A stretch of DNA of 64,000 nucleotides from Amycolatopsis pretoriensis (GTDB lineage: Bacteria > Actinomycetota > Actinomycetes > Mycobacteriales > Pseudonocardiaceae), in assembly GCF_900107925.1 (NCBI RefSeq), contig NZ_FNUJ01000007.1, positions 1 to 64,000 of the forward strand. The letters run 5' to 3'. The translations under genes were made by a program, and so were the position numbers. Each line of letters begins with the position of its first letter. Positions within the stretch are counted from its first letter, which is position 1. Below, piece after piece: positions 7,567 to 15,130 of the stretch. The notes below the pieces were generated by a model. That model searched no databases and was not told where the DNA came from. It was given only the letters and a program-made list of their open reading frames with translations.

Positions 7567-8619
7567 GTGCAGTCGCATCCAGTTAGGCGCGTGGTTTCAG
7601 GTGCCCTCGCAGCGGCTTCGGTGATCACCCTCGTCACCCTCGCCCAGCCGACGGCCACCGCCGCCCCAGTCCCCGTCCTCCAGGCCCCGCCCACCGGTTC
7701 GGACGCCCTCGCCCAGTACCGCGACCTCGCGGCCCAGGCCGAAAAGCTCAACGAAGACCTGCTCAAGGCCCAGGACGACCTGAAGGCCAAGCAGGGCGAG
7801 CTCGACAAGGCCACCGGCGACGTCACCGCGGCGAAGGACCAGGCCGCCGTGGCGGCCGGGAACCAGAAGAAGTACCAGACCGAGGTCGACAAGTTCGCCG
7901 GCGCGTCGTTCACCAGCGGTGTCCAGCTGAACAAGCTGTCCGCGCTGCTGGCCGGCACGTCCACTCAGGACTTCCTGGACCGCTCCTCCGCCCTCGAGGT
8001 CATCGCGACCGAGAAGAACGGCGCGATGGGCAACCTCAGCGGTGCCGTCCAGCAGGCCACCGACGCCACGAACAAGGCCTCGGACGCCGCCAAGCGCGCG
8101 ACCGACGCCCGGGACGCCGCGGCCAAGCTGACCGACGACATCAAGGCCAAGCAGAAGACGCTGAACGACCAGATCGAGCAGCTCAAGGCGGCCAACAAGA
8201 GCCTGAGCGCGCTCGACAAGGCCCAGCAGAAGGACACCGGCGGCTCGCCGACCGGGCTCAAGGCCCCCACCGCGGCCGCCCAGACCGCGCTGGACGCGGC
8301 GCTGAGCAAGCTCGGCCGCCCGTACGGCTGGGGCGACACCGGGCCGAGCTCGTTCGACTGCTCGGGCCTGATGCTGTGGGCCTACAAGCAGGCGGGCATC
8401 ACGCTGCCCCGGTCGAGCCGCGAGCAGTCCACCTTCGGCGCCGCGGTGCCGCGGGACCAGCTCCAGCCGGGCGACCTCGTGTTCTACTACTCGCCCGTTT
8501 CGCACGTCGGCATGTACATCGGTGACGGCAAGATGGTCCACGCGCCCGACACGGGCGACGTGGTGAAGATCTCGCCGCTGCAGAGCCAGTACGCGGGCGC
8601 CCGGCGCCCGACGTCCTGA
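7567..8619 (+). CDS. Secreted NlpC/P60 peptidoglycan endopeptidase (RipA-like)
   Basis: The 350-residue protein starts at GTG 7567. A signal peptide ('RRVVSGALAAASVITLVTLAQPTATA') is followed by a long Lys/Ala/Asp coiled coil (about residues 45-225) and a C-terminal NlpC/P60 domain. Catalytic Cys265 is in 'SSFDCSGL' and His313 in 'SHVGMYIG'. It should cleave peptide stems of peptidoglycan outside the membrane, probably at division sites as RipA-type enzymes do. The coiled coil is thought to block or position the active site. The long leader suggests post-transcriptional control. Confidence 0.93.
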   Translation: MQSHPVRRVVSGALAAASVITLVTLAQPTATAAPVPVLQAPPTGSDALAQYRDLAAQAEKLNEDLLKAQDDLKAKQGELDKATGDVTAAKDQAAVAAGNQKKYQTEVDKFAGASFTSGVQLNKLSALLAGTSTQDFLDRSSALEVIATEKNGAMGNLSGAVQQATDATNKASDAAKRATDARDAAAKLTDDIKAKQKTLNDQIEQLKAANKSLSALDKAQQKDTGGSPTGLKAPTAAAQTALDAALSKLGRPYGWGDTGPSSFDCSGLMLWAYKQAGITLPRSSREQSTFGAAVPRDQLQPGDLVFYYSPVSHVGMYIGDGKMVHAPDTGDVVKISPLQSQYAGARRPTS

Positions 8620-8630
8620 CCCGAGCACAC

Positions 8631-8666
8631 GAAGGGGCGGTACCGCACACGCGGTGCCGCCCCTTC
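8631..8666 (+). terminator. Terminator hairpin after the NlpC/P60 gene
   Basis: Arms 8631-8646 and 8651-8666 (16 bases, one G-T pair) with loop ACAC. It separates the hydrolase from the leaderless pimB gene. Confidence 0.85.
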
Positions 8667-8684
8667 GCCGTGTCTGAGGGCCGC

Positions 8685-8690
8685 TAGCCT
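8685..8690 (+). promoter_or_regulatory. -10 element for leaderless pimB
   Basis: TAGCCT lies 7 bases before the GTG at 8698, and there is no Shine-Dalgarno sequence. This is the usual arrangement for a leaderless actinobacterial transcript. Confidence 0.5.
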
Positions 8691-8697
8691 CTGAAGC

Positions 8698-9855
8698 GTG
8701 CTCAAGACCCTCCTCGTGACCAACGACTTCCCGCCGCGGCCCGGGGGGATCCAGAACTACCTGAACTCCCTCGCCACCCGGCTGCCGTCGGACGACCTGG
8801 TCGTCTACGCGCCTTCGTGGGAGTCGCGGACCGGGTCGCACGAGGAGTTCGACGCCGAGGCGCCGTTCGAGGTCGTCCGGCACCCGACGTCGCTGATGCT
8901 GCCGACGCCGGACGTCCTTCGCCGCGCGAAGCAGATCATGCGCGCGAGGGACTGCGAAGCCGTCTGGTTCGGCGCTGCCGCACCGCTCGCGCTGCTGGGG
9001 CACTCCCTGCGACAGTCCGGCGCGCGGCGGATCGTGGCGTCCACGCACGGCCACGAGGTCGGCTGGTCCATGCTCCCCGGGAGCCGGCAGGCGTTGCGGC
9101 GCATCGGCGACACCGTGGACGTCGTCACCTACGTCAGCCGCTACACCCGCGGCCGGTTCGCCGCCGCGTTCGGCGCGCTGGCCGGGCTGGAGCTGCTGCC
9201 GTCCGGAGTGGACACCGAGCTGTACAAACCGGACGCGGGCGGGCGCGCCGAAATCCGGGCCCGCCACGGCCTTTCCGACCGCCCGACCGTCGTGTGCGTG
9301 TCGCGGCTCGTCCCGCGCAAGGGCCAGGACCAGCTGATCCGCGCGCTCCCGAAGATCCGTGACCGCGTCCCGGACGCCGCCCTGCTGATCGTCGGCGGCG
9401 GCCCGTACCGCAAGGCGCTGACCGGGCTGGTCACCGAACTCGGCCTCGAGCGCGACGTCGTGCTCACCGGGTCCGTGCCGTGGGCGGAGCTGCCGGCGCA
9501 CTACGCCGCGGGCGACGTCTTCGCCATGCCGGCCCGCACCCGCGGCAAGGGCCTCGACGTCGAGGGGCTGGGCATCGTCTACCTGGAAGCCTCGGCGACC
9601 GGCCTGCCGGTGGTCGCGGGCAACTCCGGCGGCGCGCCCGAAGCGGTGCTCGACGAGGTCACCGGGCACGTCGTCGAAGGCCGGGACGTCGACCAGCTCG
9701 CCGAGACCGTGGCCAGCCTGCTGGCCGACCCGGTGCGCGCGCGGCGGATGGGCGAGGCCGGGCGGGCCTGGGTGACGGAGAACTGGCGCTGGGACACCAT
9801 GGCCGGGCGGCTGGCCGGGCTGCTGGACGGCGACCCGGTGGCCGTCGTCCGCTAA
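8698..9855 (+). CDS. pimB: GDP-mannose-dependent phosphatidylinositol-monomannoside alpha-mannosyltransferase
   Basis: The 385-residue GT-B glycosyltransferase (GT4) transfers mannose to PIM1 to make PIM2, a precursor of PIMs and related lipoglycans, at the inner face of the membrane. Visible motifs are the N-terminal 'VTNDFPPRPGGIQNYLNSLA', 'HGHEVGWSMLPGSR', 'SGVDTELYKP', the nucleotide loop 'SRLVPRKGQDQLI' and the EX7E-type 'EGLGIVYLEASATGLPVV'. Length and the position beside the NlpC/P60 and DEDD/GIY-YIG genes match the Rv2188c context. Other GT4 mannosyltransferases remain possible, but the neighbourhood favours PimB'. Confidence 0.85.
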   Translation: MLKTLLVTNDFPPRPGGIQNYLNSLATRLPSDDLVVYAPSWESRTGSHEEFDAEAPFEVVRHPTSLMLPTPDVLRRAKQIMRARDCEAVWFGAAAPLALLGHSLRQSGARRIVASTHGHEVGWSMLPGSRQALRRIGDTVDVVTYVSRYTRGRFAAAFGALAGLELLPSGVDTELYKPDAGGRAEIRARHGLSDRPTVVCVSRLVPRKGQDQLIRALPKIRDRVPDAALLIVGGGPYRKALTGLVTELGLERDVVLTGSVPWAELPAHYAAGDVFAMPARTRGKGLDVEGLGIVYLEASATGLPVVAGNSGGAPEAVLDEVTGHVVEGRDVDQLAETVASLLADPVRARRMGEAGRAWVTENWRWDTMAGRLAGLLDGDPVAVVR

Positions 9856-10475
9856 GGCGTGTAGAGCGCGGGGTGCCGCGGGTCGTCGACGCGCACGACG
9901 ACGTCGGCCAGCGCGCTCGGGTCCACCTCCTCCTCGTACCGCTCGTACGTGGGCACCGCCCAGGCGTCCGGCACGCGGCGGCGCAGGGCCGCCGGGGAGA
10001 GCCACAGGTGCACGGCCAGGTCGAAGGCCAGGCCGGCGCCGAGCAGCAGTTCGCCGTCGACGAGCACGACCCCGCCCTCGGGCACCGGCACGCGCGCGGC
10101 ACGGGTCGCGCGGTCGCGTTCGGCGTCCCACAGCGACGGCAGGACCTCGCCCGAGCCGTTCTCGCCCAGCGGGTCGAGGACCTCCCGGCGCAGGGCGCCC
10201 ACGTCGAGCCAGTCGGTGTAGCGGGCGTCGGGGTCGGTGCGGCCGTGCTCGAAGCGCAGCGACGCCGGCCGCAGGAAGTCGCGCGCGGACACGCGCAGGG
10301 CCGCGCGGCCGCGCAGCCGCAGGAGGTCGACCAGGGCGTCGGCGAGTTCGGTGGTTTCCGTCGCACCCGCCGCGCCGTCGACGGCGACGGCGATCCGCCG
10401 GCGGCCGGTGAGCGTGTCGACGCGGTCGGTCAGTTCTTCGGCCAGGACGGCGGGGGAAATGGGGCGGTAGCGCAC
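9852..10475 (-). CDS. Uridine kinase-like P-loop protein (degenerate P-loop)
   Basis: The 207-residue product starts at GTG 10475. It has the nucleoside-kinase layout ('RRIAVAVDGAAGATETTELADALVDLL', then 'FLRPASLRFEHGRTDPDARYTDWLDVGALRREVLDPL', 'VVLVDGELLLG'). The P-loop region reads GAAGATETT rather than GxxGxGKS/T, so the catalytic Lys is missing. Family members are annotated as uridine kinases, but activity is doubtful here. Its 3' end overlaps pimB by 4 bases on the opposite strand. Confidence 0.7.
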   Translation of the reverse strand: MRYRPISPAVLAEELTDRVDTLTGRRRIAVAVDGAAGATETTELADALVDLLRLRGRAALRVSARDFLRPASLRFEHGRTDPDARYTDWLDVGALRREVLDPLGENGSGEVLPSLWDAERDRATRAARVPVPEGGVVLVDGELLLGAGLAFDLAVHLWLSPAALRRRVPDAWAVPTYERYEEEVDPSALADVVVRVDDPRHPALYTP

Positions 10476-10539
10476 GGTTGACGATCCTGCACCCGTACCG
10501 GGGACCGGTTTTGTCGTACCCCGGTGGGAGGATGGCGGC

Positions 10540-10956
10540 ATGACTTCTTCAGTGGGGAAGACCGCCGATGTGGGGTGGAACATCGGCGTTTCGCGCGTCT
10601 TGCCGTACCCGGCCGAAACGATCTGGGACTTCCTGGTGAGCCGGGAAGGCGTCGAGATCTGGCTGGGCCCGGGCGTCGACCTGCCGCGGGAGCCGGGGGC
10701 GGAGTACGAGACGGCGAACGGCACGGTCGGGGAGATCCGCGGCTACGTCGAGAACGACCGGGTGCGGCTGACCTGGCGCCCGGGCGACTGGGACCACGAC
10801 TCGACGGTCCAGGTGCGGCTGAGCGGCGCGACGGGCACCAAGACCACGCTGCGGTTCCACCAGGAATGGCTTTCGGGCGCGGAGGAACGCGAAGAACAGC
10901 GGGCATACTGGCAGGACGTGACCGAGCGCGTGGTGGCGGCACTCGCCGAGCGCTGA
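10540..10956 (+). CDS. SRPBCC / AHSA1-type protein
   Basis: The 138-residue single-domain protein has a START-like helix-grip fold signature: 'SRVLPYPAETIWDFLVSREGVEIWLGPG', 'GEIRGYVENDRVRLTWRPGDWDHDSTVQVRL' and 'TTLRFHQEWLSGAEER'. Such proteins bind hydrophobic ligands or act as Aha1-like factors. It lies 19 bp upstream of a cytochrome P450 and is probably co-transcribed with it. No ligand can be named. Confidence 0.85.
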   Translation: MTSSVGKTADVGWNIGVSRVLPYPAETIWDFLVSREGVEIWLGPGVDLPREPGAEYETANGTVGEIRGYVENDRVRLTWRPGDWDHDSTVQVRLSGATGTKTTLRFHQEWLSGAEEREEQRAYWQDVTERVVAALAER

Positions 10957-10975
10957 GGCGGACCCAGGGGGCGGA

Positions 10976-12175
10976 ATGACGACCGTGGAAGTGGCCGAGG
11001 ACTTCGCGCAGGACGCGCACCTGTTCGCGGAGATGCTGCGCGCCGGCGGGCCGGTGCGCCGCGTGCGGATGCCGCGCGGCCTGGACTGCTACGTCGTGAC
11101 GGACTTCGCGCAGGCGCGGGCCCTGCTGGCGGATTCCCGGCTGCACAAGGACAACCGGCGCGCGTACGAGCTGTTCGAGGCCAAGTTCCCGGCCGGGGCG
11201 ACCAACCAGGGCGGCTTCGGCGAAGCGCTCGGGCGGCACATGCTCAACACCGACCCGCCGGACCACTCGCGGCTGCGCAAGCTGGTGAACAAGGCGTTCA
11301 CCGGCCGCACGGTCGCCCGGCTGCGGCCGCGGATCGAGGAGATCACCACCGAGCTGCTCGACGCGCTGGCCGGCCAGGAGCGGGCCGACCTGCTCCCGTC
11401 GTTCGCCGCGCCCCTGCCGATCACCGTCATCTGCGAGCTGCTGGGCGTCGCCCCGGAGGACCGCACGGAGTTCGCCGCCTGGTCGAAGACGCTGCTGAGC
11501 GCGTCGTCGCCGGAGGACGCGCAGCACGCGGCGCAGAGCATGCACGCCTACCTCACCGGCCTGGTCGAGCAGAAGCGCGCCGAGCCGGCCGAAGACCTGC
11601 TGTCGGACCTGGTGCACGCGAGCGACGACGGCGACTCGCTGTCCGGCGACGAGCTCATCTCGATGGCGTTCCTGCTGCTGGTCGCCGGGCACGAGACCAC
11701 GGTCAACCTGATCGCGAACAGCGTCCTGGCGCTGCTGCGCGAGCCGGAGCAGCTGGCGCTGCTGCGCGCCGACCCGTCCCTGATGCCGGGCGCGGTCGAG
11801 GAGTTCCTCCGCTTCGACGGCCCGATCCACCTGGCCACGCTGCGGTTCACCGCCGCGCCGGTCGAAGTGGGCGAACTGACCATCCCGCAGGGCGAGTTCG
11901 TGCTGATCTCCCTGCTGGGCGCGAACCGCGACGGCGAGCGGTTCCCGGAGCCGGACCGCCTCGACGTCACGCGCGCCGCGGGCGGCCACCTGGCGTTCGG
12001 CCACGGCATCCACTACTGCGTCGGCGCGCCGCTGGCCCGCCTGGAGGCCGAGATCGCCCTGGCTGGTTTGCTGGCGCGGTTCCCGGACCTCGCGCTGGAC
12101 GCGAAGGAGAGCGACCTGGTCTACCGGTACAGCTCGCTGGTGCACGGATTGGAGGCGCTGCCCGTTCGCTTGTGA
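10976..12175 (+). CDS. Cytochrome P450
   Basis: The 399-residue soluble bacterial P450 shows all core motifs. These are the I-helix 'AGHETT' (about residues 236-241), the K-helix ExxR ('EEFLRFDG') and the heme loop 'FGHGIHYCVG' with Cys348 as thiolate ligand. 'HMLNTDPPDHSRLRKLVNKAFT' is also typical. Overall it resembles the CYP105/107 groups that hydroxylate natural products or xenobiotics. No ferredoxin gene is adjacent. Substrate unknown. Confidence 0.92.
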   Translation: MTTVEVAEDFAQDAHLFAEMLRAGGPVRRVRMPRGLDCYVVTDFAQARALLADSRLHKDNRRAYELFEAKFPAGATNQGGFGEALGRHMLNTDPPDHSRLRKLVNKAFTGRTVARLRPRIEEITTELLDALAGQERADLLPSFAAPLPITVICELLGVAPEDRTEFAAWSKTLLSASSPEDAQHAAQSMHAYLTGLVEQKRAEPAEDLLSDLVHASDDGDSLSGDELISMAFLLLVAGHETTVNLIANSVLALLREPEQLALLRADPSLMPGAVEEFLRFDGPIHLATLRFTAAPVEVGELTIPQGEFVLISLLGANRDGERFPEPDRLDVTRAAGGHLAFGHGIHYCVGAPLARLEAEIALAGLLARFPDLALDAKESDLVYRYSSLVHGLEALPVRL

Positions 12176-12270
12176 CGTGCGTCACCCGGCATAGGCCGCA
12201 AGGCCCCTTCGCGCGTGAAAGCGCCGAAGCCCGCGCGGGAGGTGCGGGCCGAAGGTGAAGGGGAGTCACC

Positions 12271-13614
12271 TTGAAGGCCAGATTTTTCGCAATGGCGCTC
12301 GCCGTGCTCGTGGCGGTCGTCGGCTGGGCGGTTCCGGCCGCCGCGGCCGGGTACGACCTGCGGGGTACGGCGGTGGTCGAGGACGGGCTGTACCTGCCCG
12401 GCGATCACGTGACCGTCAAGTACACGATCACCAACGTCGGCGACACGACCGTCTACCGCGCCCACGGTTTCGCCGGGGTGGTCGACGGCACGTCGTTCTT
12501 CGTCGAGTCGGGGTGGGGCGATCTCGGCAGCTCGGGGGGCGCGGACTTCGCGCCGGGCGAATCGCGGGAGTACGCAATCACCGGGAGCATCGGTCACCCT
12601 TCGGCCGGCCCGGCGAAGCTGCGGTTGTCGGTGGATGTCATAGACGGCGTGACACCGCCTCTGGCCGTGGCCGACGTGACCATCCCGGTCGCCGAAGGCA
12701 GCAGCGCGATCGGCGGTCAGGTCTTCGGCGACGCCGACCAGGACGGTGTCGCCGACCCGGGAGAAGGGCTCGCCGGGGCGCACGTCCAGCTGTACGGCTA
12801 CGGCGTGCGCGAGACCGCGACGACCGGGCCCGACGGCCGGTTCTCGTTCCCGGACCTCGCGCCGGGGGAGTACAGCCTGTACACCTCCGACGCGCCCGGC
12901 GGCTGGCTGACGCTCGGCGGATCGGGGACGGTCCGGCTCGACGGGACGGTGCCCGTCGTCGACGTGCCGCTGCGGGCGGTGCGTCCGTTGTCCGAGACCC
13001 TGCGCGCGAAGCTCTCGCTGGACAAGGAGAGCTACCACGCGGGCGACCCCGCGGTCATGACGGTGAAGCTGGTCAACACCGGCTCGCGGGTCGTCTCCGG
13101 CCTCTACGGCTCCTGTGACGGCGTCGGCTACGGCCGCGACCTCGCCATCACCTCGGCCGGCTGGGGCGAACTGGACTACTTCGGTGCCGGAGCCACGATC
13201 CGGCCGGGGGAGACCCGCGTGTTCCGGGTGCCCGGCACGGTTCGCGACGTCTCGGGGAGCTGGGGGTTCCTCGAGCAGTACTGCGACTTCGGCAACGAGA
13301 AGGCCTACGCCGGCGCGCCCGTGGGCCGGGACACCGCGAAGGTGACCGGGCGGACCGGCACGAGCACCGGCCGGATCGTCACCGAGGCCGGTGACGGCCT
13401 GGCCGGCCAGGTGGTCAAGGCGACCGACGTCGACACGCATCGGGTGCTCACCGCGACGACGGGCGCGGACGGGACGCTCACCTTCACCGGTCCCGCGGGG
13501 CGCTACGAGCTGTCGGTGCGCGGCCCGTGGGTGCTCGACGGTCCGTCTCCGGTCTACGTCGTCGCCGCGCCCCTGAACGGCAACGGCTGGGTGTTCACGA
13601 GGCACCCGGCCTGA
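12271..13614 (+). CDS. Secreted multi-domain beta-sandwich protein
   Basis: The 447-residue product starts at TTG 12271 with AAGGGGAG just upstream; this start gives a proper signal peptide ('KARFFAMALAVLVAVVGWAVPAAAA'). Repeated all-beta modules follow. One is a CARDB/DUF11-like domain ('TVKYTITNVGDTTVY'). Next is an SdrD-B-like module ('IGGQVFGDADQDGVADPGEGLAGAHVQLYGYGVRETATTGPDGRFSFPDLAPGEYSL'). A further DUF11-like domain precedes a C-terminal carboxypeptidase-regulatory-like module. There is no sortase or membrane anchor, so it is probably released or wall-associated. Function unknown. Confidence 0.75.
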   Translation: MKARFFAMALAVLVAVVGWAVPAAAAGYDLRGTAVVEDGLYLPGDHVTVKYTITNVGDTTVYRAHGFAGVVDGTSFFVESGWGDLGSSGGADFAPGESREYAITGSIGHPSAGPAKLRLSVDVIDGVTPPLAVADVTIPVAEGSSAIGGQVFGDADQDGVADPGEGLAGAHVQLYGYGVRETATTGPDGRFSFPDLAPGEYSLYTSDAPGGWLTLGGSGTVRLDGTVPVVDVPLRAVRPLSETLRAKLSLDKESYHAGDPAVMTVKLVNTGSRVVSGLYGSCDGVGYGRDLAITSAGWGELDYFGAGATIRPGETRVFRVPGTVRDVSGSWGFLEQYCDFGNEKAYAGAPVGRDTAKVTGRTGTSTGRIVTEAGDGLAGQVVKATDVDTHRVLTATTGADGTLTFTGPAGRYELSVRGPWVLDGPSPVYVVAAPLNGNGWVFTRHPA

Positions 13615-13632
13615 GGAGGTTAGGGTCGGCGG

Positions 13633-14913
13633 ATGGACCCCGCCGACCTCCTCGCCCTCGACGCCCAGCACGTGTGGCACCCCTACGCGCCGATGCCGGC
13701 GAAGGTGCCCTCGCTGCTGGTCGCCGAGGCGAGCGGGGTGCGGCTGAAGCTCGCCGACGGCCGCGAGCTCGTCGACGGGATGTCGTCGTGGTGGTCGGCC
13801 ATCCACGGCTACCGGCACCCCGTGCTCGACGCCGCGCTCGCCGCCCAGGCCGGCCGGATGAGCCACGTCATGTTCGGCGGCCTGACGCACGAGCCCGCGA
13901 TCACCCTCGCGAAGTCCCTCGTCGACCGCACGCCCGAAGGGCTCGAGCACGTCTTCCTCTGCGACTCCGGCTCGGTGTCGGTCGAGGTCGCCGCGAAGAT
14001 GTGCCTGCAGTACCAGCGTTCGCGCGGGCTGCCGGAGAAGCGGAAGCTGCTGACCTGGCGCGGCGGCTACCACGGCGACACGTTCACGCCGATGAGCGTC
14101 TGCGACCCCGACGGCGGCATGCACTCGCTGTGGCGCGGCGTCCTGCCCGAGCAGGTCTTCGTGCCCGCGCCGCCGGCCGGCTTCGACGCGCCGCCGGACC
14201 AGTCCTATGTGGACACGCTCGCCGACGCGATCGGCGCGCACGCCGGGGAACTGGCCGCGGTCATCGTCGAACCGGTCGTGCAGGGCGCGGGCGGGATGCG
14301 GTTCCACAGCCCGGCTTACCTGCGCGCGCTGCGGGAACTGACCGAGGCGCACGACGTCCTGCTGATCTTCGACGAGATCGCGACCGGCTTCGGCCGCACC
14401 GGCGCGCTCTTCGCCGCCGAGCACGCGGGCGTGACGCCGGACGTGCTCTGCGTCGGCAAGGCGCTGACCGGCGGCTACCTGAGCATGGCGGCGACGCTGT
14501 GCACGCCCGAGGTCGCCGCGGGCATCTCCCGCGGCACGCTGCCGGTCCTCGCGCACGGGCCGACGTTCATGGGCAACCCGCTGGCCTCGGCCGTCGCGAA
14601 CGCCTCGCTCGGCCTGCTCGCCGGCGACGCGTGGCGCCACGACGTCAGCCGGCTCGAGAAGGGCCTGCTCGACGGCCTCGCGCCGGCGCGGGACCTCGGC
14701 TCGGTGGCCGACGTGCGGGTGCTCGGCGGGATCGGCGTGCTGCAGCTCGACCACCCCGTCGACATGGCCGTGGCCACCGAAGTCGTCACCGAGCACGGTG
14801 CCTGGCTGCGGCCGTTCCGGGACCTCGTCTACGCGATGCCGCCGTACGTTTCGACTGAAGACGACCTCGCCGTGATCACCCGCGCGATGCTCGCGGTCGC
14901 GGAAAAGGCGTGA
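13633..14913 (+). CDS. bioA: Adenosylmethionine-8-amino-7-oxononanoate aminotransferase
   Basis: The 426-residue class III aminotransferase converts KAPA to DAPA using S-adenosylmethionine as amino donor, the antepenultimate step of biotin synthesis. Signatures are 'HVWHPYAPM' at the N-terminus, 'GMSSWWSAIHGYRHP', 'IFDEIATGFGRTG' and the PLP lysine Lys276 in 'CVGKALTGGYLSMAA'. 'GPTFMGNPLASAVANASL' is also BioA-specific. bioD and bioB lie 5 kb downstream in the same direction, separated by two SulP-carbonic anhydrase genes. No bioF is present in this window. Confidence 0.96.
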   Translation: MDPADLLALDAQHVWHPYAPMPAKVPSLLVAEASGVRLKLADGRELVDGMSSWWSAIHGYRHPVLDAALAAQAGRMSHVMFGGLTHEPAITLAKSLVDRTPEGLEHVFLCDSGSVSVEVAAKMCLQYQRSRGLPEKRKLLTWRGGYHGDTFTPMSVCDPDGGMHSLWRGVLPEQVFVPAPPAGFDAPPDQSYVDTLADAIGAHAGELAAVIVEPVVQGAGGMRFHSPAYLRALRELTEAHDVLLIFDEIATGFGRTGALFAAEHAGVTPDVLCVGKALTGGYLSMAATLCTPEVAAGISRGTLPVLAHGPTFMGNPLASAVANASLGLLAGDAWRHDVSRLEKGLLDGLAPARDLGSVADVRVLGGIGVLQLDHPVDMAVATEVVTEHGAWLRPFRDLVYAMPPYVSTEDDLAVITRAMLAVAEKA

Positions 14914-15130
14914 ATTCAGCACATCGGGTGTGACCACGGGCACAGCCAGACCCGAAGGTCCCTCATCGTCGCGCTGAGTGCCGGAGCAAGATCCACACCA
15001 CGCGATCGGCGGAGGTTGCCGCGGTGTTTTCGCCTGAACGGTCCGGCGAACCGAGCCGGTCCGTACCGGCGAAAACGCGAGAAATGCTTGCGTAGCGGAC
15101 TTTTCGCGTGGTTTCGGCGATCCTGCCCCC
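14914..15130 (+). promoter_or_regulatory. Upstream region of first SulP-CA gene with large stem-loop
   Basis: A compound inverted repeat (TTTTCGCC 15027-15034 pairing with GGCGAAAA 15068-15075, inner 10-base arms 15038-15047 and 15055-15064) lies in this region. The block TGCGTAGCGGAC at 15089-15100 recurs before the second paralogue. Promoter position is not certain. Confidence 0.5.
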
